From: Pyropia haitanensis
Taxonomy: Eukaryota > Rhodophyta > Bangiophyceae > Bangiales > Bangiaceae
Length of the DNA stretch: 64,000 nucleotides
NCBI GenBank assembly: GCA_008729055.1
Contig: SDUX01000168.1
Span: forward strand, 79,037-143,036
Direction of reading: 5' to 3'
The stretch's first letter is position 1. Each line of letters starts with the position of its first letter. This document shows positions 23,281 through 31,570 of the stretch, piece by piece. Both the position numbers and the translations under genes were made by a program. Below the pieces are notes generated by a model, which had not been told where the DNA came from, searched no databases, and saw only the letters and a list, made by a program, of their open reading frames with translations.

Positions 23281-24795
23281 ATGGTTAGCGGGGGAAGGCG
23301 GCCGAATGCTGGTCGAAAGTCTCTGGCAGCGAAGGCTGCCGCAGCACCGGGGCAGCAGAGGCTGTCTTTTGGCGGCGGCGCGGCCAGACGCCCGTCGCCG
23401 GTCGCGCCCTCCCCGCCCGTGGAGCTTTCTCAGCCGACGGAGCGGTCCGCGCCGGCACCGTCCACTTCCCCGGCGACACTCTCTGGCGTGGGGGGTACCC
23501 GCGCTCAGACAGCCTCTGCGCCGGACTCTTCCTTTGCACTGACCGGAGCTGGCAGGCCGGGGGTTGCTACCACGAGCCTGGCACGTGGCGCACAGACTGG
23601 GGGCCTGACACCGGCGGCTGCGTCCGCCCAGCCTCCTGTCGCTGCCCGCACGAATGTGGCTACCCAGACGCCTGCGGCACCTCAGACTCTTGTGACTCCC
23701 CGATCTCCTGTTGCTCGCTGTCTGGTTGAGGCAACCGTGCCACCGCCGACGCCCCCGCTTGCTGGGACTACCGCGCCTGCGGTGGTGACACCGGCCGCAT
23801 TGTCCAAGGCGCCTGCCGTGGCTCCCCCGCCATCTGCACCTGCCACACCGTCCGGGGTGCCCCCTTCGTCTGTGACTTCTCTGCCGTTGGATACGTCCCT
23901 GTCGACTTTTACCGCCATTCCAGCGGGTGCACCCGAGTCGTCTGCGCGGACCCCGCCGGCAGGGGCGTTCTTGCCGCTCGGGGGAACCGTGCACTCTGTG
24001 CCTGTCGAGCGGTCGGGGGTCCCGCCGCCGCCTGCGGTTGCCGCATGCACGCCTTCTGCGCCTCTCACGGCACTGGGAGCGTCAAGGGACGCCCGACCGT
24101 CTGCAGCTGAGCCACCGCGTGTGGTCTGTGCCGCATCAAGGGCACCTGCGCCGTCTATTGGTGCCGAGCAGACAGTGACACCGTCGCCATCGCCATCGTC
24201 GACACCGGCGGTGAGTCCCCCCCGTTGTGTGGCTACAGCTGCAGGTGCTGCTCTCCCGCCGCCTGCGCTTCCCTCGGAGCCTGTTGTTCCACGAGTGCCA
24301 AGGACTTCCGGGTCAGTGGTCTTTGGGCAAGTGGGGGCGCAGGCGTCTCCCGCGGCGGAGCCGCACTCAACGGCGGCCTTGCCCCCTTTGCCTTCATCTC
24401 TTCCAGCTGTACGCTCGGGGACTTCTGTACCTCCTATCACGGCTGCTGTCGCAGGTGGCGCAGTTGACGTTGCTACAGCGCCTGTTTTCCCTACGGGCAC
24501 TGTTCCTCTCCTGGCAGCTGGAGTGATAGCGGCTGGCCGAGTGCGTCAAGGAGGGATGCCGTCCAGTAGCGGCACGCCTGCAGGAGCCTCCACGCCGCAG
24601 GCCACTGCTGCCCAGTCTGGCACCACAGCGGATCTTGGCATGCATGTGCAACGTATTGCTGAAGACGATGGCGCGGGACGCGGCCGCTTGCCCGCCGGCT
24701 ACCAAAACTCAGGGCAAGAGTCTACCTCGGCGGCGGCGTCAAACCCCCTCTTCCTCCGTGCACCCGTTCTTCTCATATTTTGGTTCTGGCGGTGA
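23281..24795 (+). CDS. N-terminal low-complexity part of the exonuclease-transposase
   Basis: The ATG at 23281 opens a frame of 504 codons that begins MVSGGRRPNAGRKS, a short basic GR-rich motif, and then QQRLSF. After this it is Pro/Ala/Ser/Thr-rich without a fold. The frame ends at 24795, while the domain-bearing frame (+1) is already open from 24635, so the two must be joined by an intron or a frameshift. One phase-compatible intron is GTGAGT at 24211 to CACTGCAG ending at 24883 (phase 0 on both sides). It would remove coding-like sequence, so a short indel near 24700 is equally possible. I infer membership of the downstream gene from position, direction and the similar basic, Ser/Pro-rich composition. 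Confidence 0.5.
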   Translation: MVSGGRRPNAGRKSLAAKAAAAPGQQRLSFGGGAARRPSPVAPSPPVELSQPTERSAPAPSTSPATLSGVGGTRAQTASAPDSSFALTGAGRPGVATTSLARGAQTGGLTPAAASAQPPVAARTNVATQTPAAPQTLVTPRSPVARCLVEATVPPPTPPLAGTTAPAVVTPAALSKAPAVAPPPSAPATPSGVPPSSVTSLPLDTSLSTFTAIPAGAPESSARTPPAGAFLPLGGTVHSVPVERSGVPPPPAVAACTPSAPLTALGASRDARPSAAEPPRVVCAASRAPAPSIGAEQTVTPSPSPSSTPAVSPPRCVATAAGAALPPPALPSEPVVPRVPRTSGSVVFGQVGAQASPAAEPHSTAALPPLPSSLPAVRSGTSVPPITAAVAGGAVDVATAPVFPTGTVPLLAAGVIAAGRVRQGGMPSSSGTPAGASTPQATAAQSGTTADLGMHVQRIAEDDGAGRGRLPAGYQNSGQESTSAAASNPLFLRAPVLLIFWFWR

Positions 24796-26374
24796 TGGCG
24801 CCCCGGCGACCACAAGGGAAGATGATGGCGAGTCAGGTGCTGCTCGGCGGCGTCTGACGGGCGCTTCCTTTTCTCCACTGCAGCACATCCGGCACCTGAC
24901 TCCTTTGCTGGACGGCGACACTGCCCATCCAGACGCTGGCACCGCGGCGGATGATGGATCGGACGATGGCAGCGACGACGATGCTGGCAGCGGGGACGAG
25001 ACTGAGGCGAAGGATGCGGCAGAGGAGACGAGCCTTCCGGCACCTGGGCAAAGGTGGCGGCCTGGTGGACCCTGTGGCGCCAACCTGCGCTACCTCACCG
25101 GTTTGAAAGAAAAGTATCTGACTGGCAGGCCTGGGCGCAAGGGCAAGAAGTACGTGTCTACCCTGCCCTCCTTTGTCGTGCGCCCGCCGGACCCCATCAC
25201 AAGCACCGTCGTGGACGACCCTGGTGCGTACTACAAGCCGACCTGCTACTTCTTTTTACCCGACATGATCGACCCCGACTACATGCCGCACTGCGTCTCG
25301 TGCAACCGCCCGGCAACCATCCGCCACGGCTGCTCAGGCTTCCGGCACATCATCGAGCTGGACAGGACGTCGTACGGCATCACGCGCGTCTACCGATGCA
25401 AGAAGTGCGGGCGCACCTTCCGGGCCTCGCACCAGACGCTGCTGAGGAACCTGCCCTTCCACGTCGTGAACGCGTTTCCGGTCATCTTCACCTACAGGCT
25501 GGGCCTCACACGGGACCTCTTTGACCTCATGAGGAGCACGCACGAGTACGGCGTGGCACACGGGCCGTTCGCCAAGATTGTGGTGGAGTTTCACCGGCGC
25601 TTCCACCACCGCAGCCAGCTGGCCTACCTGTCGCGGCTCACTCATGCGAAGAAGCAGAGCAACCTGGCGGGGCTGAAGCGGACGCCACGATTGGGCCCCA
25701 ACAAGGCGGACTGGACCAAGGTGCCGTCATTCTCGGCGTTTGAGGACCAGGAGCGCTACGGCGGTACCTTCCGGCTGACCAAGACCTTCTTCCGCAACGC
25801 CTACACGCGTGGTATGCGGCAGCTGCTGGCCAGCTTTTGCCGGAGGCTTGCCATGGTGACGGGCCGGATGCTGTCGGGGGACCAGTTTTACAAGATCTTG
25901 AAGTGCCACTTCACCTTCGCGCAAAAAAAGGAGTTTGAGGCTGCCTACTCGCTGTGCAACGAGTCCACTGAGCTGATGGCGGTCGTCCTGATGCAGTCAA
26001 AGGGCCTGGAGGAGCTGCGGCCGCTGTTTGAAGGCTTGCGGCAGCGGATGACGGCACTGGGGCTGCCGGACGACTTTGTCAAGTGCTTCTTTACGGACAA
26101 CCCTACCGGTGACAGCCGCTTTTTGCACGCCGTTCTTCCCTCATTGCGGCGCACGCTGGAGCCGCCAGCCGCGCCGACGGTACCTGGGACCTCTGCTGCA
26201 GGCGGTGACCTTCCCTTGCTAACAATACCTGCAGATCATGCCGTCGTGTACGTGACGTCAAGCGCGGCGGCGGGGGAGGCGCTTCGCGTTTTTTACCAGA
26301 GAGCTGTTGACATCGTACGACATGCCCATGTACCCCGACCTGCAGGACCCCGCAGAGTTAAGCACGCTTTCTGA
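24635..26374 (+). CDS. Zinc-ribbon and first catalytic part of a large DDE-like transposase
   Basis: After an acidic linker (24900-25050) the protein becomes a well-ordered globular sequence from about 25085. A four-cysteine ribbon is visible as CVSC near 25291, a nearby single Cys, then YRCKKCGRTF near 25392. A helical, basic block follows, and then the motif FFTDNPTGD near 26087 (TDN with a second acidic residue). The order resembles eukaryotic transposase proteins with an N-terminal zinc ribbon annotated, as I recall, under DUF6729, often followed by an RNase D-like exonuclease. That family name is from memory. The frame ends at 26374, about 55 bases upstream of the exonuclease motif at 26430, which is in the next frame; one indel or a tiny intron within 26307-26374 would join them. 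Confidence 0.7.
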   Translation: MACMCNVLLKTMARDAAACPPATKTQGKSLPRRRRQTPSSSVHPFFSYFGSGGDGAPATTREDDGESGAARRRLTGASFSPLQHIRHLTPLLDGDTAHPDAGTAADDGSDDGSDDDAGSGDETEAKDAAEETSLPAPGQRWRPGGPCGANLRYLTGLKEKYLTGRPGRKGKKYVSTLPSFVVRPPDPITSTVVDDPGAYYKPTCYFFLPDMIDPDYMPHCVSCNRPATIRHGCSGFRHIIELDRTSYGITRVYRCKKCGRTFRASHQTLLRNLPFHVVNAFPVIFTYRLGLTRDLFDLMRSTHEYGVAHGPFAKIVVEFHRRFHHRSQLAYLSRLTHAKKQSNLAGLKRTPRLGPNKADWTKVPSFSAFEDQERYGGTFRLTKTFFRNAYTRGMRQLLASFCRRLAMVTGRMLSGDQFYKILKCHFTFAQKKEFEAAYSLCNESTELMAVVLMQSKGLEELRPLFEGLRQRMTALGLPDDFVKCFFTDNPTGDSRFLHAVLPSLRRTLEPPAAPTVPGTSAAGGDLPLLTIPADHAVVYVTSSAAAGEALRVFYQRAVDIVRHAHVPRPAGPRRVKHAF

Positions 26375-28286
26375 GGCGGGGGCTGTTGCTGATGGCGTCC
26401 CAGGGAAAGGCGCCCCAGTTATTGGCGTTGACACCGAGTGGACGGTGAGCCGACCGCACAGGCCTAGCAGTGAGCGGGTCGATGTGCTCCAGCTGTCTTC
26501 GGCTTCCAGGAGCCTGGTGCTGTACCTGTCCCGCATGAGCACCACCCCTAGCATCCTCAAAGAGCTGATGAACGACCCGTCCGTGCTCAAGGTGGGCAAG
26601 AGCATCGGCATCGACAAGTACAAGTTGGAGCAGGCGGGGATCCTGTGCCGGACCACGTTGGACGTGGCTGTGTACGCCAAGCGCACGCACCTTGTGTCGC
26701 GGTCGTCGCTGTCGTTACAGGCGCTCTCCGAGAAGCTGTTGCGGAGGACGATCAAGAAGAACGACTACGTGCGCCTGTCGGATTGGCGTGCGCCGTTGGA
26801 GGCCGACCAAGTGCAGTACGCTGCCGTTGACGCGTTTGCTTCGCTGCGGGTGTACATGGCCGTGATGGAGGCTACCGCCCGCTTTGTGGACCGCTGGTCG
26901 CTGGCTGGCGGTATGGAGGTATACTTGATGGACGACGGGGGCAACATGCGCGTAGCCAAGTGCGTCGTGTGCGACGGCCAGCCAGCCTCGTACAACACCT
27001 ACAAGTTGGCCGAGAAGGACCGCGCGCTGGTGCAGATCGTCACTGTGCTGGTGCCGGGCTTCTTGGTGCCGTACTCCCGTCGCCGGCCACTCCCCACGCT
27101 GCAGCAGGTGACTGACGATGCTGGGACGAGCGAGGCGCTGATTTTGCTGGATATGCGGCAACTCAGGGATGCATCACACCCCTCAGAGGCGGATGCAGCG
27201 AGCAACAACGAAGAGGAGGCCGTCTCGTTCCCCCCGGTGGGGCCCAGCGATGGGGTGGTGGACCCTCGTCTCGAGGCGACGGTTCACACTGAGCAACTGG
27301 CACGCGCGCGAGGTGGCACAAGCAAAGAGTGTGTGGACGATGGCGATGGTGAGGAGGACCGTGACACCGGAGATGCTGGTCAAGGCGCCGGTGTGCGAGG
27401 CGGCGGCGCTTCCGACCATGCAGGTTGTGCTGCGAGCGCCTTCGGTGACCACGCTGACAGCACGCCGTGCGCTGAAAGCATGGGGGCCGATGACCTCGTC
27501 TCCCTTTCTGGTGGGAGCACGGACCTGGAGGAGGACGACGACCCTAACGGCTGTGAGCTGCTCGGCGTGGGCGCCGTGGACGAGGAAGCAGAGGAGCGGG
27601 ACGGGAACGACATTGTCAAGTCCACGTTGAAGATGGCGGCGGCGGGCACGCTGTCGGGCGTGAAGGCTGACGTGTGGCATGTGATGGACCGCATCATGCG
27701 TCGGGTGCACAAGAACCACGGCGCCGCGAGGCTGTTTAGCCGGTGCCTGTCGCACGCAATAATGCTCTACAACAAGAAGGATGCTGAAGCCGCCCGGGCC
27801 GTTGCTGTGGAGCTCTTCCCGGAGCTGACGTGGGGTGGGGTCATCTTTCGCCGTGCAGCGTGGGTGAACAAGCGCGTTCGACGCGTTGTCCCTGCACCAG
27901 ACGTTCTGGTCACGCGCCTGCGTGCGCTCTCTGACGAGTTTGCGCCGATCCGTGACGCCAAAACGGACGAGCCGCTGTTCAACGCAGCGAAGAAGAAGGC
28001 TGCGGACCTGGTGCTGCTGTTGGCCCAGGAGGGATGGTTGTCAGACCCCCCCAACGTCAACCTCTACATAATGCTTCGGCGGGACAACAAGGGACTGCCG
28101 GTCTGGCTGTGCAGCAGGGGCTCGAATGCTAACGAGGGCGGCGTGCACCAGAAGCTCGTCAAGAACTTCATGGTGTCCAAGGGAGCATCGCCGGAGCTGA
28201 TACACTTGGGCCTCTACGAGTTTGCCCACCGGCACAACACGAGGTCGGCGCACCGGATCCGCCGCGGCTTCAACAACGTCGGGCTT
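26307..28286 (+). pseudogene. DEDDy 3'-5' exonuclease plus DDE-like C-terminal block, cut by a retrotransposon
   Basis: The exonuclease is of the WRN/RNase D type. Exo I is VDTEW with D at 26430 and E at 26436, exo II has D at 26613 (GIDKYKLE), and exo III has Y at 26817 and D at 26829 (YAAVDAF), so all five DEDDy residues are present. An acidic linker (about 27130-27600) leads to a second ordered block with KADVWHVMDRI (D at 27669), then WLSDPP near 28035 and RGSNANEGGVH with E at 28134. I read these as the later DDE-like residues of the transposase, with the exonuclease inserted between the TDN motif and this block. The frame runs without a stop to 28286, where the LTR element begins exactly at a codon boundary. 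It continues at 37010. Confidence 0.75.
28282..28286 (+). repeat. Target-site duplication GGCTT, left copy
   Basis: GGCTT directly precedes the 5' LTR and is repeated at 37005-37009 directly after the 3' LTR. Five bases is the usual duplication length for Ty3/gypsy integrases. Confidence 0.95.
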
Positions 28287-28807
28287 TGTGACAAACCCCG
28301 AATCTGGGTTTGAATATTCGGAGCAAGTGGCTCAGAATTGAGATTGGATTTCACCCGACCCATGAGTGAAATATTCCGATTTCAGCTCGAAGTTCCGACT
28401 GGGACTTTCGGCACCCCATTTGCAGAGTATTGCAGTGGTTCGTATCTTGGGGATTTTTGCGCGGGAGCCAGACGGATTTCTACGCTTGCTTGCTTTGATT
28501 GTGGAGCCTTTTTATTGGGTGGTCTGGGTGTTCATTTTTTGCGTGTTTTACGAGGGGTGTGCGCGCGCATGCGTGCACACGAGGGTTTATATGCGCGGGA
28601 CAGCAAGGCGGGGAGGGCCCCCCTTGGCTGCCAAGTAAACTCCGTCTGGCTCCGACACATCTTGTTCGTGCCTTGGCGAGTCGGCCACTCGTCACACGCA
28701 AGTCGCGTGTTGGTGTTGCACGGGTTGCTTCCGGTGTTCCAAGTTGGGACCCGAGCGTGCGCGTTCCGCCCCCACAAGTTGTGGGTCGGCGTAGCCGTAC
28801 TGCTACA
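28287..28807 (+). repeat. 5' long terminal repeat
   Basis: 521 bases, TG...CA ends, near-identical to 36484-37004. It includes a TATA-like TTTATATG at 28586 after a CG/CA-alternating stretch. Short frames inside it are duplicated in the 3' copy and are not genes. Confidence 0.97.
28586..28593 (+). promoter_or_regulatory. Putative LTR TATA box
   Basis: TTTATATG is the only TATA-like word in the LTR and lies 222 bases before its end, where a U3/R border would be expected. Its position-equivalent copy in the 3' LTR is at 36783-36790. Transcription start was not mapped. Confidence 0.5.
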
Positions 28808-28808
28808 G

Positions 28809-28826
28809 TTGGTGGATCAGCGGGGG
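28809..28826 (+). promoter_or_regulatory. Candidate primer-binding site
   Basis: Two bases after the LTR the sequence reads TGGTGGATCAGCGGGG, starting with the TGG that pairs with a tRNA CCA end. The priming tRNA was not identified. 28827-29114 is untranslated leader. Confidence 0.5.
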
Positions 28827-29114
28827 AGAGGACATCGACTCGGAGTCCCCTCCTTTGGTGAGGAAACTGAGTTGGTTTCTCTCCCCCTTCGGCACCGTGA
28901 CTTCGGGCCGTCTCATCGACTCCCCCTCGTACTCCGAGGTTCGCGGGGCGACAAGGTGAGCGTCCGGAGTTCGGACGGGGACACGGAGTAACGACCCCTC
29001 ACCGCTTTCGTCGCGTAAGCGGAGGGGCGGTTGTGTTCCGTGCTCCCACGCCGACGATCCCCGACTCTGGGCACCGTAACGTCATTTTGGTGACTCAACT
29101 TGAGTCCCGGAGTG

Positions 29115-30875
29115 ATGGCGGGCGCGGAAGACTCTCCCGCCGCGCCGTTTGTACCTGGGGAGGGGGAGCGGATGCGTCCCCCTTCGGGCGGAGTACCCCC
29201 CAGGACGGGCAGCGTGGATGAGTCGGGTCGCCAGGGGCGACCCCTTCGGCGTTCGGCCAGGTTCCGACCTACGCCATCCTCCGTCGACTCGAGCGGAGGT
29301 CGCCCTCCTCCGGCGGGTGTGCCGAGCCAGACTCCGGCTCAGGTGCCCCTACCGGAGGACGATGACACTCTCTTCGGCACGGGACTGCCGGCCTTGGGTG
29401 CTGGGGGCAGAGGCTCCGTACCCCGGGACGGCGAGTCCGCGCCCCCTTTGGTTCCGGAAGGACCGGGCGGTAGCTCACGTCGAGCTCCGCCGGGGTCCAC
29501 CGGGAGCCTGGATGCCAGTGTGGTGACAGCCATCGCACAAGTTGTGCGTGAGGAGATGGGGCGGGCGCTACAGGAAAAGTCTCCTGCGCCTGGGCAGGCC
29601 TCCCGGCATGAGCGGCGTGGGGAGCAAGTTGCTCCCCGCCGAAAGTACCGTTCTCGTTCGCCTGCCCACTCGAGCGAGGCGTCGAGTGGGGAGGAGGCCG
29701 TTCGACATGGACGGCAGGAGCCACGGGATCCTCCCAAAGTCCGGGAGATTCCCAAGAAGATAGTGGTTAACAATCCTCTATACGCGGACGTCTTCGACTG
29801 TGAGACGTACGCGTTGGTCAACAAGTCGGTGACCTACACTGACCGCCAGGCCCATACTCTGGGCCGGCGCAAGAAGGACGTGGCTCAGTCCTTCGGGGTC
29901 CGGTCTGAGTGGGACGGGACCCCGCCACTGAAGGTCTTCCAGTTTTTGCGTAAGTTCGCAAAAGCCTGCGATGACAATGATGTCTCTGAAGCAGAGGCGT
30001 TCTTCATGCTTCAGGACTTCACCAAGGAGCCACTCCGCTCCGAGGTGATGAGCGTCATGCCAAGTCGGCATGGCGGCAACCCCGGTGAGGTCTCCTCCTA
30101 CTTGGAGTTGATCAACTGGGTGTTGCGCTACCACGCGGACGAGGCGTCTTTCGCCGCGCAGGTAGAGGAGTTTAATCGTGCCACCCAGAGTGAGGGTGAG
30201 GACGAGCGGACGTTCGCTGAGAGACTCCGTCAGCTGAACGTCCTTTGTGGATTTATTCATCCACAAGGCGTCATCAAAGGGCGTTTTGTGGAGGGTGTCC
30301 ACCGTTCCGCTCGCGCGACTGTGCGCGAGCGCAACACGCCTGGTATGACGCTGGCCGAGTTGGCCCGCGTCGCCCAAACCAAGGGCGAAGAATACCGTTG
30401 GATCGTGTCTGACCAACGGAAGGAGAGAGAGAAGGAGACTAAGAGCGCGGAGGCGACTCGCCTTCGTCGCGCGGCCAGGGCGGCCCAGTACCCTCGGGTA
30501 CGCCCGGCTGTGGCTGCTACCTCGACTCAAGAGGAAGCTGATGTCGTGGCGGCCATCCCGGAAACTCCCCAGGGAAAGGCGACGCCACAGACATCGAAAA
30601 GCGACCGGCCGTGTTGGCAGTGCTCGAAGACGGGTCACTGTGCGTCTCAGTGCCCCGCCTTGGACTCGCGTCTGCGAGCCACCTTGGCTCGCAGCATGAG
30701 TCTTGGGACCCGGGGAACTCCCCCGAGTTCCCGCTCCAACCCAACTCGGGTTGGTGCCATCACCCAACAGGGGCCGGAGGGGACTGACAAGAGTCTTGAG
30801 GAGGGGGAGGCGCCCACCTCAAGCTCGAGTGAGAGCACCCCTTCCTCATCCGACTCGGGTGAGGGAAACGCCTAG
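29115..30875 (+). CDS. gag: Retrotransposon Gag
   Basis: The ATG at 29115 gives 586 residues. The N-terminal third is Pro/Gly/Arg-rich and disordered. A conserved retrotransposon capsid-like helical region spans about 29850-30400, with FQFLRKFAKACD and later RLRQLN. A basic stretch follows, then one CCHC zinc knuckle C-x2-C-x4-H-x4-C at 30612-30653 (CWQCSKTGHCASQC), which would bind genomic RNA. The C-terminus is Ser/Glu-rich. The gene ends at TAG 30873-30875 and overlaps the -1 frame that encodes protease. An in-frame TTG at 29100 could be an earlier start but the ATG is preferred. Confidence 0.93.
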   Translation: MAGAEDSPAAPFVPGEGERMRPPSGGVPPRTGSVDESGRQGRPLRRSARFRPTPSSVDSSGGRPPPAGVPSQTPAQVPLPEDDDTLFGTGLPALGAGGRGSVPRDGESAPPLVPEGPGGSSRRAPPGSTGSLDASVVTAIAQVVREEMGRALQEKSPAPGQASRHERRGEQVAPRRKYRSRSPAHSSEASSGEEAVRHGRQEPRDPPKVREIPKKIVVNNPLYADVFDCETYALVNKSVTYTDRQAHTLGRRKKDVAQSFGVRSEWDGTPPLKVFQFLRKFAKACDDNDVSEAEAFFMLQDFTKEPLRSEVMSVMPSRHGGNPGEVSSYLELINWVLRYHADEASFAAQVEEFNRATQSEGEDERTFAERLRQLNVLCGFIHPQGVIKGRFVEGVHRSARATVRERNTPGMTLAELARVAQTKGEEYRWIVSDQRKEREKETKSAEATRLRRAARAAQYPRVRPAVAATSTQEEADVVAAIPETPQGKATPQTSKSDRPCWQCSKTGHCASQCPALDSRLRATLARSMSLGTRGTPPSSRSNPTRVGAITQQGPEGTDKSLEEGEAPTSSSSESTPSSSDSGEGNA

Positions 30876-30919
30876 CCGCTGGAGTCGAGTTGACCCCACA
30901 GACCTCGGCGGCAGGTCAA
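30863..30919 (+). promoter_or_regulatory. Gag-protease -1 ribosomal frameshift signal
   Basis: The heptamer GGGAAAC at 30863-30869 is in the exact X_XXY_YYZ register of gag (codons ..G GGA AAC), one codon before the TAG. In the -1 frame a TGA at 30860-30862 sits directly upstream, so the protease frame opens precisely at the heptamer. After a 5-nt spacer, 30875-30882 can pair with 30905-30912 (eight pairs including two G-U), a usual distance for a stimulatory stem. TTGACC at 30890 can also pair with GGTCAA at 30914, but the one-base connector makes a classical H-type pseudoknot unlikely. GGGAAAC is used at some retroviral gag-pro junctions, from established knowledge. Confidence 0.82.
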
Positions 30920-31570
30920 GGGGAACTTCACCCGACGCCAACGCAGGGGCGGGTGAAGCTCTTACAACGCCCTCGAGGGGTGAGACCTCAAGGCAAGGCC
31001 CCCTCGCAGCGATACGACCCAAGTCGGATCGTATCTGTCTTGGTAGGGAGTAACTACCAAGTCGCAGCCAGACTTTGGCTGTATGATGGGTACGAGTTTG
31101 CTTCTCGTGTCATAGTCGACACGGGTTCGCCGGTATCCCTCATCAGGCAAGAGTTGTTGCCTGAGGGAGTCGAGGTGAGTCAAGTTGACCGCTCGACATG
31201 GCGTATGTTTGATGTCAATGGGGGACTCCTCCCCATTGTGGGTTCAATTGCATTGAGTGTATGCATTGGGTCATACCAGACTGAGGTGACCTTTGGGGTT
31301 GCACCACGCATGTCGGTCCCAGTACTTTTGGGTACCGACTACGTGGACACCCACGTACCCGAAGTCCGGGGACCCGAAGGGTTTATTCGCATGCTCAATG
31401 GGGAAACTGTCCCCATCTTGCGTAAAGGGGCCACTGTCTCCCCGAAGACTCCCAAGCCACGGGAGAGTCCTCGTAAGACAGATGGCAGCACTGAGTCGGT
31501 GCATGTGCTGAAGGGAGTGTGCATTCCTCCCCGGTCGAGGACGTATGTGCAAGTTCGTACATCGTTTTAG
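30866..31570 (+). CDS. pro: Retroviral-type aspartic protease (pro), -1 frame of gag
   Basis: The frame is entered by -1 slippage. The catalytic triad is DTG at 31118-31126 in IVDTGSPVSLI, followed about 60 residues later by the flap/strand pattern VPVLLGTDYV that closes the family fold. It is expected to work as a dimer and to process the polyprotein. The frame ends at TAG 31568-31570; the same frame then continues as pol without any other stop. Upstream of residue 40 it is linker-like. Confidence 0.9.
   Translation, partial: KRLAAGVELTPQTSAAGQGELHPTPTQGRVKLLQRPRGVRPQGKAPSQRYDPSRIVSVLVGSNYQVAARLWLYDGYEFASRVIVDTGSPVSLIRQELLPEGVEVSQVDRSTWRMFDVNGGLLPIVGSIALSVCIGSYQTEVTFGVAPRMSVPVLLGTDYVDTHVPEVRGPEGFIRMLNGETVPILRKGATVSPKTPKPRESPRKTDGSTESVHVLKGVCIPPRSRTYVQVRTSF
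31568..31570 (+). other. In-frame TAG between protease and reverse transcriptase
   Basis: TTT-TAG-GGA sits in one continuous protease-pol frame. The following GGA resembles the UAG-G context used by readthrough gammaretroviruses, but the distal elements were not tested. It is either a point nonsense mutation in a recent copy or a functional regulator of the Pol level. Confidence 0.85.

Noticed and set aside
28338..28991. Protein-coding gene starting in the LTR (and its copy at 36535-37188)
   Set aside because: The frame is duplicated in both LTRs, starts with a non-ATG codon and diverges after the LTR end. It is an LTR artefact.
30890..30919. Classical H-type pseudoknot after the frameshift heptamer
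   Set aside because: TTGACC and GGTCAA can pair, but the connector across stem 1 would be one base, too short to span eight pairs. Only the simple stem is kept.
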